A stretch of 64,000 nt of DNA, from positions 20,712,765 to 20,776,764 of the forward strand of contig CM048840.1 of assembly GCA_026545765.1 (NCBI GenBank). Direction: 5' to 3'. This document shows positions 30,395 through 41,321 of this stretch, piece after piece; the stretch's first letter is position 1, and every line of letters starts with the position of its first letter. This DNA is from Plantago major. Taxonomy: Eukaryota > Streptophyta > Magnoliopsida > Lamiales > Plantaginaceae. The notes beneath the pieces were generated by a model. That model was not told where the DNA came from. It saw nothing but the letters and a program-made list of their open reading frames with translations, and searched no databases. Both the position numbers and the translations under genes were made by a program.

Positions 30395-31360
30395 CCCCCA
30401 AAATATGAAGTTAGGGTTTCAGGAGGATCCGATTTATAAACTAATCCATAGATCTACTTACCACTGAGTTTGCAATATGGAGAAATCAAACACACAACAG
30501 AAACCTAGATCGCGAAATGGGAGAAATGGATGTTAGGGTTTCCTGCAAAATTTTGGAGAGGAGTAGATGGAATGGAAAAGAAAGAGCCACAAATGAAGAA
30601 TATGAAAAAGAAAACCTGAAAAATTTCCTTTTATAGTGAATCCTGAATAAATGGGTCTGCGACCCGAATTCGATAATTAACACCTAACCGAATACGAGAA
30701 GATCCGCGAAAAAATTGAAAACGGGTCATTGTAAAACATAGATAATTTGAACACAAACATAGGGGTCTCTCTGGACTCTCCAAACGTAGTAGGACTTTTA
30801 TGAGACTTAGTATAAAAAAATACATTTGAACATAGGACTCATACCAAAATATGTTATCCCACTTTTACTATTAAAGGATTAATGAACTAAAACTCATCAT
30901 GCGTGAACATAAATTACAAAAATTTAATAATCATCAATGAAAAACAAATTTAATACTACATTCACCGAAGCAATTCAAGAAGTAACAATGTATGGTTAAA
31001 AATATGATGCAAATTACTAGGTCATGGATGAACATATTAAAAAAAAGTCGTTTAAACTTCCGTCTACATCTTCCATGACTCTATATATTTACTCATCTCC
31101 CTTTTAATCGTATAGCACAAGTTATTACTCAATCCATCACCAAAAAAATTCATGGATTTTCAAAATCCCGCAAGCTTCACTAACGTCCGTACAGTTGTCT
31201 TGAGAGATCAAGATCAAAAGATTGAAAACAACAAAGGTAAAGACGTCAAAGAATGAGTGTAGTTGAGACCAAGACAACAAATTAACATGAACAAAGAAGA
31301 ACGAGATACATACAACGGAGACGTCAAAATAAATTTGATTTTAATTTAATCGTGATTGTA
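30395..31360. other. Helitron interior and 3' region
   Basis: AT-rich. The stretch at about 30750-30830 (AGGGGTCTCTCTGGACTCTCC) resembles, inverted, the stretch at 13856-13885 (GAGAGACCCCTATATATAGG). This suggests a long imperfect inverted match inside both Helitron ends. No coding is recognisable. Confidence 0.4.
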
Positions 31361-31365
31361 TTTCG

Positions 31366-31394
31366 CATGCGAGTACCGCGTGCATATGAGCTAG
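31366..31394 (+). other. Helitron 3' terminus (hairpin plus CTAG)
   Basis: Stem GCATGCG / CGCGTGC with loop AGTAC, then ATATGAG, then CTAG, then host T. This is the usual layout for Helitron 3' ends, where the hairpin acts as the replication stop. Confidence 0.7.
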
Positions 31395-31421
31395 TTTGGG
31401 AATAAGTAATTAAGTATTGTA

Positions 31422-31678
31422 CTCCCTCCATTTCAGAAAAAGTGTTACATTTTACTATTCTGCGATCAACTGTCTTCGCGTTTGACCACAATTTACTCTT
31501 AAACGATATTAATAAATAAATTATTAAAATTATATAATAAAAATTTAGTAATTAAATTTTTATTATATGATTTTATTAAATTATTTACTATTATCGTTTA
31601 TGAGTAATTTGTGGTCAAACTTGAAGACAGTTGACCGGTCAAAGTCAAAATGTAACACTTTCTCTGAAATGGGGGGAG
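31422..31678. mobile_element. Stowaway-type MITE, 257 bp
   Basis: TIRs CTCCCTCCATTTCAGA ... TCTGAAATGGGGGGAG are flanked by TA on both sides (31420-31421, 31679-31680), the Stowaway/mariner target. Inner words (GCGTTTGACCACAA / TTGTGGTCAAACTTGAAG) continue the inverted match. It has no coding and needs a mariner transposase in trans. A second copy of exactly the same length lies at 41322-41578. Confidence 0.9.
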
Positions 31679-31728
31679 TATTAATTTAATAAAAGTATAA
31701 TTGTTATTGTATTTAGTAATAGTTCAAT

Positions 31729-32640
31729 TTTTTTGGCACAAAAGTAGCTTTCCATTCCAAGTAAACAGTTCAAACTACATTGTCACAAAGACATCAAATT
31801 CCAATATCCTAACAACCAACAACATATAACTAAAGGATAGGGAGGATAATCAAGGATAGAATTTCAAAATCTTAGTAGGCTAGCATATCTAAGACACCGA
31901 CCTATAGCCATCTGCACTACGCTCCGCAAGAGTTGCTTCTAGTCCATGACTACACCCTGAAAGATACCCCGATTGCGTTCTCTCCAAATAGCATAAACCA
32001 ATTCCGTAATTAACACCTTAAAAACACGATTCTTGGCTGATTTTCCTTTGCTCCCTTGACAAATGAAGGGTACGATAGAATCCCCATCACTAGCAGCTCG
32101 GGACCTGCCTAACCAACATAATAAGGCATGCCACACTTTTTTTCACTAGTGAACAGTCAAACAATAAGTGGTTTATGGATTCCGCAACAGAGGAACAGAA
32201 CACACACAGAGGATCAATTTGGACTCCAAAAAGCAGTTGCCGGTTTTTAGTTGCGAGACGTCCCCACAATGCTAGCCAAAGAATAAAACTAGCACGAGGC
32301 GTAGCAGCATTCCTCATCATAAGCTCTTTCCAGTCTTTATGTTCTCCAGGAGACCACAAGAGATGATAAATTCTTGAAGTAGACCTGATCTGCATTCAGT
32401 TGCAGTCACACATAATTTCCAGAAAGCAGATTTCGATACTTTAAAATTCGTCTAAACAGAAATGATACATCAGTGGGCATGTCCATATCCATTAAAGAAT
32501 TATCACCAACATAATACACATGAATCCAACGTATCCAGAGCCTGTCAGCCTTCAAATGTAAAGCCCATAAAAGATTAAGTAAACATGCCTTATTCCACTA
32601 AGAAAAATGCACCAAATGTAGTCCCCTTCAGCTATAGTCG
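31729..32640 (-). mobile_element. L1-type LINE fragment (3' end of ORF2)
   Basis: On the minus strand the residues KADRLWIRWIHVYYV, then ASFILWLALWGRLATKNRQL, PLCVFCSSVAESINHLLFDC and YAIWRERNRGIFQ are the reverse-transcriptase zinc-binding region (zf-RVT) of plant L1-type LINEs. It is broken by frame changes and truncated on its 5' side; no RT or endonuclease is present. A T run at about 31728 on the plus strand may be the remains of the poly-A tail. Confidence 0.75.
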
Positions 32641-33253
32641 ACATACATTATCCCAGAAATAGTTTAATTAATTGTTACTATAAATTAGGGTTCAAGAAAA
32701 GTTGCAGGTTAGAGCGATGGAGGAGCGCAATGACTTGTGTCACGTGTCGACTGACAAAATAGTCAGAGCAACAACTCGAAGGACAATAGAAAACCTTATG
32801 TAAATTTCTCATGTTAAGACCCATGTTATATTAATTTTTTGAAATTATTAAAAACAATAATGTTATAAACATAACTTGTAATAACATGTTTATGCTGAGG
32901 GGAAAAAAAAGGATGACTACAAATTAGAGCATAATGTGCCTCATTTTTACAAACTCAAATAGCCCAAAAACCCATCAACCATTCAGTTATACCAATGAAA
33001 TACGTATTTACCCTCATTCTCCACCGGAATAATGTCACATGCATGGCTAGGAATGTTAGTTACGTCAGGCTACACATTGCAAGTACAACAGAGAACTAAT
33101 TGCTATGTCAGGCTTCACCAGAATAATGTCACGTGCACTTAAAGTACCCGTGCATCGTCATTTAAAAGGTTGTACCATTATTATATATATATATATTGAC
33201 ATTTTTTAGCTCAATATATTAGTTAATTGAACCCTCAAAGTTATATGAATAGG
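32641..33253. other. Intergenic, no recognisable feature
   Basis: AT-rich. A short TA tract lies at about 33180-33198. The words AATAATGTCACATGCATGGC and AATAATGTCACGTGCAC occur at about 33028 and 33125 as a short repeat. I see nothing else. Confidence 0.5.
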
Positions 33254-33530
33254 TAAAAAAAAAACTCATACTTGTAGAGCAAGTGATTGAGTTAAACAAA
33301 TCATACATGTGTTAGAGCAAACAACCGATATAAAAAAACCATACACATGTTGAATAAACGATGAAGATAGAAAAAATCATACATGTGGAACAAACGAAAA
33401 AGATAAAACATCATACACGTGTAGAGCAACCGGCTGAGATGGAAAAAAAAATCATACACGTGTAGACCAGGCGACGATGATTAAAAAAATAATAAACTTA
33501 TAGATTAGGCGACGGAAATCAAATAATAAT
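33254..33530. repeat. Diverged tandem repeat, unit about 45-50 bp
   Basis: Five to six copies follow the pattern ATCATACACGTGTAGAGCAA...CGA.GAT.AAAAAAA with many differences. The conserved core CATACACGTGTAGA contains a CACGTG E-box. Regular spacing makes it look CRISPR-like at first sight, but the units are diverged and the context is a plant genome. Confidence 0.75.
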
Positions 33531-33760
33531 AAACAAATGGACTAGAATCATTGAGGAATTTTTAAGTCATACAATGATAGAATTTTAGAGAGGTCAAATT
33601 GAAGAGCAAGGAAGAAAGAACAATAAAACTGTGATGGACTGAATTGGAGATAAAATAAAAATGAAGAAATTAATTACGTCCTCAATAATTCTAGATAACA
33701 GAGAATCTCCTAGAACTATAAATTAAACAAAGATTATAAAAACATAGCTCAAATCGAGCA

Positions 33761-33846
33761 ATTAAATGTTCAAGATTGTAAATTGAAAGAAATGACAAGC
33801 AATTAATGTTCAAGATTGTAAATTGAAGGAAATGACAAGCAATTAC
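33761..33846. repeat. Two tandem copies of a 40-bp unit
   Basis: CAATTAATGTTCAAGATTGT and the 20 following bases occur twice in a row with two differences, and a partial third copy (CAATTACCTG) follows. A simple recent duplication. Confidence 0.9.
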
Positions 33847-34594
33847 CTGAAACTGAAATTGAAGAGCTGTAAGAAACAGGAGTATGAGAATAAAGTAGGA
33901 GTAGGAGAGTAGGAAGCAGGAGTAGAATATGAATGAATTCAAACTAATTAATGGCCATTTTTTATTATTTGATTCTCGTCGACTAATCTACACGTTTATG
34001 TCATTTTTTTATCTGTTTCATTTGGTCTACACATGTATGATTTGGCCGAAATCCTGAAGGGAATCTATCCAAACTACAACTACCCTAAGGCTTCAAAGAC
34101 GGAAATGATACAAAATTCAGTTCGAAAAAATTACAAAAATCTAGGATTGAAATACAGCGGTACCACCACTGGAATAAACTCTTGTGGATTCTATTGAAAG
34201 CTACAAGAAGGCTGGTCTTCTCGATAGTGACGTCTATATGCAGTTTCGACATATTTTTATGGTGAAGCGGTGCCAGAAAAATCTTCCGATCATGGCCATA
34301 AATCTGTACAATTCGACAATTCGTAGTGAAGTCTTGTAATCTTTGTATTATAAATGTGAACAATGAGAGCCGAAGAAAAGTGAATAATGACTGTCATGCC
34401 AATTTCTTCAACTCATGTTGTGTCAAACTTCTGGGTTTTTTTTTTTTTTGATAATTACGTACATTTGTAACGTCACTTTCTCGATTAAGTCTTCTTAATC
34501 GAACAATTACGATTTAGTCAGGATCAGATTGGGTTTAATTTTGGTTGTTTCATTTCATTTGAAACAACCAAACATGAATAAAATTTTTAAAAAA
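33847..34594. other. Intergenic, no recognisable gene
   Basis: AT-rich DNA with a T run at about 34437-34449. A 92-codon open stretch on the minus strand (34085-34363) has no family features that I recognise and probably is chance or a decayed gene. Confidence 0.4.
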
Positions 34595-34760
34595 AACCAT
34601 CTTCTTCTTCCTCCATCTTCTCGAACATACTTCTTCCATCTTCTTCTTCCTCCATCTTCTCCAACATACTTCTTCCTCCATCTTCTCAACTTCCTTCTCT
34701 TCTTCTTCTCCGATAAATTTCTTCCTCTTTTTTGTTCTTTCTCCTTCTTCTAATAAATAG
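34595..34760. repeat. Pyrimidine-rich CTTCTTCCTCCATCTTCT repeat
   Basis: About 165 bp on the plus strand is almost pure C/T, built from repeats of CTTCTTCCTCCATCTTCT separated by CAACATA words. It directly precedes the hairpin at 34758. Confidence 0.85.
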
Positions 34761-34782
34761 CAGCTCCAAATCGGAGCTGCTA
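34758..34782. repeat. Perfect hairpin with 10-bp arms
   Basis: TAGCAGCTCC, loop AAATC, GGAGCTGCTA. A related hairpin lies at 36312-36341 (arms CTGCTGGA / TCCAGCAG around CAAATCGAGG). Both may be subterminal pieces of a DNA transposon family. Confidence 0.85.
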
Positions 34783-35152
34783 CAACACGGATTTGGAGCT
34801 GTATCAACTTTTGCAGGTTTTAATTCGCCAAAAGTCAAATTCGTGGGCTAAAGTGTAATTGTTTTACATCTAATTGTACCAAACCATAATAATTCGACTA
34901 AGTGATACTAATCTGTAATTACGACATCTAAAAGGGGGTCTGGATGTAATTTTCCCCTTTTTTTTCAATTTTTCATGGGGCATTGTTCTATCTAAAAAAA
35001 ATGTATGATTTTTTTTTTCATCACAATTTTGATTCCTATTGAAGTCGCCTGTATGGCTCCCAAACAATCCGCATAAGTAAAAAAATATAGAAACAGTGAG
35101 CGAAAGCAAGTACCTAAAGGAAAAAAAGAAAAATAATGAAATAAAACTAGCA

Positions 35153-35154
<2 letters not shown>

Positions 35155-35186
<32 letters not shown>
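35155..35186. repeat. (TA)n microsatellite
   Basis: A plain alternating TA tract, about 30 bp. Confidence 0.9.
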
Positions 35187-35190
<4 letters not shown>

Positions 35191-35218
35191 ACTTATTACA
35201 ATATAATAAGAGCCAATA

Positions 35219-35482
35219 ATGGACCATGAAAACAACTCTTCTAATCGCACTTTCTTCTCCGTTCACATCCCAAACGCTGCCACCAATCAATCTCCAATTC
35301 TCCATTGTTCCACAGTCCACAAAAGTTACCCACACGGAAGCTATTATTCCCCAAAAACTGTTTCAATCAACACCACCGCTTCCATCAATCGCCAACCACC
35401 ACAGGAACAGATCAAATTAACGGCCACGTTCTTTATGTCAATCGGGCCTCCCTGCTTCCACAATCAACCAGTAGAAGAATAA
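35219..35482 (+). CDS. Hypothetical short ORF, doubtful
   Basis: An 87-codon frame opens MDHENNSSNRTFFSVHI. Overlapping frames of 64 codons (from 35226) and 63 codons are equally open, which is typical of CA-rich sequence rather than of a gene. Composition (Ser, Thr, Asn, Pro, His) gives no domain. The base composition here is clearly higher in C than in its surroundings, so it could be a remnant of a first exon. No family is recognised. Confidence 0.15.
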   Translation: MDHENNSSNRTFFSVHIPNAATNQSPILHCSTVHKSYPHGSYYSPKTVSINTTASINRQPPQEQIKLTATFFMSIGPPCFHNQPVEE

Positions 35483-35929
35483 AGAGTCTAGCTTAGCCTC
35501 TTTTCTGAATTCGTCAAGTCAGGCACCATATGCGGCACAAAAATGTTTTTCTTCAGGTTCGATGTACGTTTAGTTCAAATTTGAACAAGTATAGGATTTT
35601 CTTCGAGGTGTACCGTACGAGGCTTGCCAATAGGTGTCAATAGATCGATGTTTTTCCGTTCTTCTCATGTAAGTCATCGATGTGGGTGTTTTTTCTCCAT
35701 CTTTTGTTTTGCTTTCATGTATTTTATTTCGGTTATATCAGTGTGCTGATTTTTTGTTGATTAAATAGAATCTTCATTATCACTGTTGAATGCATGATTA
35801 AAAATCGATGTTAAGATGAAGCTCATAGTTTTTTGGTGTAAGCTACGGGAAACATTGTACTTTGTCCGAAGATTTTACACTATGCATCTCTAAAATTCAT
35901 ATTCATTATCATTTTTATAATTGCTTTGT
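35483..35929. other. Intergenic, no recognisable feature
   Basis: AT-rich single-copy-looking DNA. Nothing supported. Confidence 0.4.
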
Positions 35930-36400
35930 TTTTCCTATCAACCCACTCTCTCCGTCACGTCAGCATTCCACTCACTGCAACTCACTTTGCAATTCTCCAC
36001 AATTCTCTACTCCAACAGTGAGTTCCAAAATTTATTTTCTTTTAACATTTCTTTCAAACTTAATTAGTCACTTTAATTTCTTTTCTCATTTTCTTTTAAA
36101 CTTTATTCTTATCTTTATTTTAAATGTAATTAATTAATTATAACAAAATCACATTAATTTTTTTAAAATACATTACTTAAAAATAAAAATTACATTACTT
36201 AAAAAAACTATAATACTTAAAATTGAAAATTACAATACTTGAAAATGAAAATTACAATAATTAAAATACTACATTATACAAGTGTAATTTTTCCAGCCTC
36301 AATTTGAAACTCTGCTGGAGTCCCAAATCGAGGTCCAGCAGTATTGCAACTCCACGTTGCAACACTGCCGGAGAAAGCCTAATACTCCTAAGGTGCAGAT
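35930..36400. mobile_element. Non-autonomous DNA element, copy A (inverted relative to 48400-48965)
   Basis: About 35940-36270 (CACGTCAGCATTCCACTCACTGCAACTC ... then AATT-rich DNA with CATTACTTAAAA words) is matched in reverse complement by about 48400-48950 (...TGGAATGCTGACGTGAC). The sequence at 36340-36375 (GCAACTCCACGTTGCAACACTGCCGG) resembles the ends of the matching segment. The two copies share a family but not a clear TIR, so the class is uncertain. Confidence 0.55.
36312..36341. repeat. Hairpin with 8-bp arms
   Basis: CTGCTGGA and TCCAGCAG are separated by 14 nt containing CAAATCG. It lies at the right end of copy A above. Confidence 0.8.
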
Positions 36401-36577
36401 TTATCTATCCTCACAGATAGTGCGGAGGGCTAAAACAGTTTCATATTCCTTATTCAGTTCATTTATGTGGCCCGTGGATTAGCATTTGCACTTCCGAATG
36501 TACTTCAACAACTTTGATTAACTAGCTAGCGGATAGATGCAATTGAGTATTTAATTTAATTAAAATTGTACCCATTC

Positions 36578-36578
36578 G

Positions 36579-36637
<59 letters not shown>
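36578..36637. repeat. (TA)n microsatellite
   Basis: About 60 bp of alternating TA, ending where the inverted Helitron-type end begins. Confidence 0.95.
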
Positions 36638-36639
<2 letters not shown>

Positions 36640-38469
36640 AATGTGAGAACACGCTACGCGTGTTATTGTGGTACATAGTTACAGTTATAGAAGATGTATA
36701 CGAGGTCAAGTAATATTGTTGTTTCTAATAATGAATTTCTTTTTTTTCAAGTTGAATTAGTGTTTGAGTTGACCTATTTTAATTTAATTGGATAATATAG
36801 AGCATAAAGATTGGTTATCGTTGTTTTTTAAAGATGAATTGATTTTGATTTTTTTGGGTTGAATTAGGGTTTAAAATTTAATTGGAGAAGATAAATTGAT
36901 TTTTTTTAATCATGATTTGATTTCGTTGGAGTTGAATTAGATATTGATTATTGTTATGATGCATTGATTTTGTTGAGATTAAATTAGGGTTTGTAATTTG
37001 ATTGAATAAAACAGATTTTTTTTTTTTTTGTAATTAAAATCTAATTTATACATATATTACAAATGAGTTCAATTTAACTTAAATTAAGTACTCAATTGCA
37101 CAACTCCAATAGTTGTCCACTTATATATATAATAAATATATACATATAGGGCGAATTACCTATGGTTCCCATTAAATTTGGCCCAATTACAAATTCGTCC
37201 CTAGATTGGCAACAATTACATATAGGTCTAAATCCATATTTTTGAGTTGACCAAACAAAAAATAAAGGAAAAGTAAATTAAATTGACTCAGTTGCAATTT
37301 ACAAGTTTCATTTTATTACATGATCTAATATTTTATAACTTACAAAAATAACCCAAAATATTTTTAAACAATCCCCAAAACTTATTAACTAACATAAATA
37401 ACCCACCCATCTTCTTCCCCACCACCAACACCACCCACCTCACCATCACCAACACCACCCCACCACTGCCGGAAAAGGAGCTTCACTCCCGGAAAAGGAG
37501 CATCCATGGCGGAAGCTTCCGCCATGGAAGATCTGTACAAGTTACTTGCTTTCATATACGTCTTCTATAATTGTAACTATGTGTCACAATAACACGCGTA
37601 GCGTGTTCTCACGTTCTAGTATACATACATATATACTGTAATATAATTATAGAAGACGTATATGAAAGCAAGTAATATTGTTGTTCTGAAAATAGATTGT
37701 TTTTTCAAGTTGAATTAGTGTTTGAGTTGATCTGTTTAATTGGAGAAGATGGAGCAGAAAAATTGGTTGTCGTTTTTAATTGGTTATTGTTTTTAATTAT
37801 GAATTGAATAAGGGTTTAAAATTTAATTGGAGAAGACATGTTGATTTTTTTTTTATGATGAATTGATTTTGTTGGGGTTGAATTAGTGTTTAGAATTTAA
37901 ATGGAGAAGAGAGATTGGTTTTTGTTATAATGCATTGATTTTGTTGAAATTGAATTAGGTCTTGTAATTTGATTGAATAAAACATATTATTTTTTGTAAT
38001 TAAAGTCTAATCTACACATATATTACAAATGAGTTCAATTTGACTTAAATTGAGTACTCAATTGCACAACTCCAATAGTTGTCCACTTATATATATACTG
38101 TAATGTAAATTAGAATTTAATTACAAAAACCAAAATTGTCTTCTCTAATATAATTTCAAGCCCTAACTCAACCCCAACAAAATCAATTCATTATAAAAAA
38201 AAAAAATCTAATACGTCTTCTTCACTTAAATGCCAAACCCCAATTCAACTGCAACAGAATCAATTCATCATTAAAAGGACAACGATAACCAATCTTTCTT
38301 CTCCGATTAAATTAAAACAGATCACTTCGCACTAACTCAAACCCTAATTCAACTCAAAAAAAGGCAATCCATTTTCAGAAACAACGATAATACTTACATT
38401 TATTTTACTTCTTCCATTTTTTGTAACAAGGCGACACAATAACATGCGTAGCGTGTTCTTGCGTTCTAG
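36638..38469 (+). mobile_element. Duplicated Helitron-type ends (fragmentary)
   Basis: Two plus-strand 3' termini are visible: hairpin AACACGC/GTA/GCGTGTT at 37591-37607 followed 8 nt later by CTAG and T (37616-37620), and the same with two changes at 38441-38470. A third hairpin at 36648-36664 points the other way. The segments 36640-37140 and 37640-38100 are direct diverged copies ending in CAACTCCAATAGTTGTCCAC; 37141-37560 lies between them. No 5' TC end is clear, so element borders are uncertain. Confidence 0.55.
37504..37527. repeat. Perfect 24-bp palindrome
   Basis: The sequence from CCATGGCGG through a central AAGCTT to CCGCCATGG is fully self-complementary. It lies in a short GC-rich, CCA-rich segment (37410-37540) that differs from the AT-rich flanks. 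Confidence 0.9.
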
Positions 38470-38685
38470 TATGTAATACTTCCTCCGTTCTTTTTAAAGG
38501 TTTACTTTTTGTCATTTCGGGAGTTTTTTTTAAAGTTTAACGTTTCCTTTTTTAGAATCCCACTATCTCTACTCATTAATATTTTAAATACTCTCTTCCA
38601 AACTTTATCTATTCTCTCGCATACTTTTCTTTTTTTTTTTTTTTTTTTTGAGAAGAAATATATCATTTCACTAATAAGGTAGAAC

Positions 38686-39990
38686 TCAAAGTACATCCGA
38701 ATTCGCAACCGGGACATCAGAAAAACCCATACCATCAACAAAAACACGAGTAGCTATTAAATGCGCAAAAGAATTATAACAACGTCTAACAAACTTAAAG
38801 GAAACAGAATGAAAAACTAAATAGATAGTTTTGGTTTCTTCAATGATATTCCCTGTAGAGAAGAGTGAAGCATCTTGTCCTTGTAGCTGGGAGATTACAG
38901 TAGCACAATCTCCTTCAAACTCCACATGTTGCCAATCCTTGCCATATGCAAGTATCACTGCACTTCGAGCTGCGAGCGCCTCGGCTACTTCTGGAGTGGA
39001 GGTGAAGTGAAAACTACATTGTTGCCATGCCAAAACTTGTCCAGAACAGTCTCGAGCTACAATCCCCACGCTGGTTTCGTTTGTGGCTTTCCGAAAAGAC
39101 GCATTGAAGTTGATTTTAATTATCCCCTGTAATGGTGGTACCCAAACTTGGGCTGGTTCATGTGGTCTTGGGCTGGAGTACAAAGTTTGCGCCTCCCTGT
39201 ATTTCGCAATATATCGATGCACAAATTGGACCGACTCCATTGCATCAAAGCATTTAACTTCATGGACCAATTTATTTCTGCGACACCATATAGTCCAGCA
39301 AGATGTGATGAAAAAGTCGAAATCCTCCATGGATAGATTCTTTCGTACCTGTGCAATCCAAACAGAAACATCTTGTGAATTACCAGAAATAATCACATGT
39401 GGTAATGGTGTAAGGGCCCAATAGAGACGAGCATAGGAGCAATCGCAGAGAATATGTAATAACGACTCTGCATCCAAAGAGCAGACTGGACACTTAACAT
39501 CGACATCAATTCCTCTACGACGTAAAGCAACAGAAACAGGAAGTGCATTCCGAATAACACGCCAAAGAAAAAAATTTATTTTGTTCGGAAGTTTAATTTT
39601 CCAAACCCAATTCAAGTCTTCTTTGTCCGAAACACTAGTAGTACCAACTTTACTCTGCTGTTCAGACTGCTTAAGGGTCCGTGCTAGATGATAGGCGCTA
39701 CTAATTGTGTAGTGTCCACTCTTAGAATTATGCCAAATCCGACGGTCCTCGACATCCAACAAGGGCAATGGAATTTGCAGGATGCTGTCAGCGTCTACAT
39801 CCCAAAACATACTCCGAACCAGGTTCACATCCCAACCCACACAGAATCCGCAAACAGAGAAGCAACAGTGCAATCCATATGAAGGAAATTGGGTGTAAAA
39901 GGTTTAAAACCCGAATCTCGTGGTAGCCAAGCATCATTCCACGCATCAATGCTTCTCCCATTTCCTACCTGCCATCTTATATCATGTCTA
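38686..39990 (-). pseudogene. LINE ORF2 C-terminal part: zf-RVT and RNase H
   Basis: Residues about 75-180 of the open frame are the RT zinc-binding domain (WVWKIKLPNKINFFLWRVIR, CPVCSLDAESLLHILCDC). Residues about 245-385 are a plant-type RNase H (IKINFNASFRKATNETSVGI, then LAARSAVILAYGKDWQHVEF, then a C-terminal DVP). In RNase H the first catalytic Asp position reads Asn (FNAS instead of FDAS), which would weaken activity. The open frame starts inside ORF2 because of upstream breaks; RWQVGNGRSIDAWNDAWLP upstream is in another frame. Confidence 0.8.
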
Positions 39991-40420
39991 ACAAGAGCCA
40001 ATTAGCGACGGTTTTTTTTCGTCGCTAAATCCCACCACTAATCCGCCCTTAGTTTGCTTGACATTTAGCGACGGAAAAAAATCCGTCGCTAAATTCAATG
40101 GGCTAATTCGCCCTTAGTTTGTGAATTTAGCGACGGATTTTTTTCCGTCGCTAAATTCACTGTTTAAAAAAAATTGTTTTTTATATTTCTGTTTCACATT
40201 TCACATGTTTTTTCACATAATATAATCATAGATAATATACCCGAAACAATTAAATTGCATTAATATATCCGAAACAATATAAATTATCCATAACAAGTCC
40301 AAAGTATGCAAACACAAGAATGTGAAATAGTGTCAAATTATCCATAATAAGTCTGATGTAACTAAGAATAATCGGGAGGAGGCGGTGGGTGAGACTGGGA
40401 AGAATTGCTGAACATCTGGG

Positions 40421-40840
40421 TCAAAGCGTCCATCCGCTGAGCCATACGAGCCTGTTCCTCAAGCACTTGCTCAGAAGTCGCTTTGGTCGCATGACTATTT
40501 CACAGTGGAGAGGAGTCATCATCTCTTGAACCTGGTCCTGTGTGTAGAGATTAGATCGCGATCCTGATCCCTGGGACACTAAGAAACTACCATAACTCAT
40601 GGAAAGGCCCAAACTTCCCAATACATACATTCGACCCTTGCTGTCCATTGGGTTGACATCGAAGAAGATCTGGTCTTGCTCTTCAATTGACAGCTCATGA
40701 CCGTCGATCATCCTCTCGTCCATCCTCCTCTCGACCTCACTCTGCAATTGTTGGTTGCATACGAAATGAGATGCAATTTTAGGAATCACTTTAAAATACT
40801 CAAATACAAATGTTAACCTTAAGAAAGAAACGTACCGCAA
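40421..40840 (-). pseudogene. CACTA accessory protein fragment (Ptta/En/Spm type)
   Basis: On the minus strand the words EVERRMDERMIDGHELSIEEQ, FFDVNPMDSKGRMYVLGSLG and QVQEMM resemble the plant Transposase_24 (Ptta/En/Spm) family. In CACTA elements this is the second protein, thought to bind subterminal repeats, which fits the GCGACGG arrays at both ends. Upstream sequence (40850-41110, minus strand) probably holds further exons (words VRSRDGTGTARHHYGSRAVV). The reading frame shifts near its C-terminus. Confidence 0.6.
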
Positions 40841-41321
40841 TACGCTCGGCCCTCACGTCAGTCCAGATGCCATTCTTCAGCTTAGCCTTCTTAAAGTGGT
40901 ACAAAGCACTCTTCGGCTGTCCTATATTGGCCTAAAAAAATATATGTGCAAACAAGTAGTTAGTTGATTGAAATGAAAGCAAAAAATTGTTATGTTTAAT
41001 ATTCCAAGACATAAACAACATATTTACTAACCTCCATCACGTGATTTGTAACAACAGCTCGCGACCCATAGTGATGTCTGGCAGTGCCCGTACCATCTCG
41101 CGGCTCAGACAAACGGTTTTGTCTGTTCATGAACGATCGGGATTCATAATTATATGATTAGCCTGACACGTCTACAATTATTAGATTTATAACATGCATT
41201 TTACGTTAATATAATCACCAAATAGTCTCAAAACACTTAATTAAATCTTCATAATCTAGTGTATGTATACGAATTTATCGAATCAAAATTACTACGTACT
41301 TACAAACATCCTAACATAATA

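Larger units (their letters stand above)
13824..31394 (+). mobile_element. Non-autonomous Helitron, interrupted by a Gypsy element
   Basis: The 5' end reads TCTATACTAATATTAAAA directly after an A (13823), a common plant Helitron start. The 3' end has a hairpin (GCATGCG / CGCGTGC around AGTAC, about 31366-31384), then about 7 nt, then CTAG (31391-31394) followed by T. Helitrons insert between A and T, end in CTRR and make no target duplication, so both borders agree. Without the Gypsy insertion the element is about 3.2 kb. It carries a minisatellite, a captured DUF1223 exon and another open fragment, but no Rep/helicase domain, so it would need a helper. Confidence 0.75.

Noticed and set aside
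33254-33530. CRISPR-like spacing of repeats
   Set aside because: Units are strongly diverged, spacers are not unique in the required way, no cas genes are present and the genome is a plant's.
34085-34363. 92-codon minus-strand frame
   Set aside because: No recognisable domain, AT-rich composition and no splice or promoter signals that support it.
37504-37540. Vector-like cluster of restriction sites
   Set aside because: The palindrome naturally creates such sites; the flanking sequence is plant-like and continuous with the Helitron-type repeats, so contamination is not supported.
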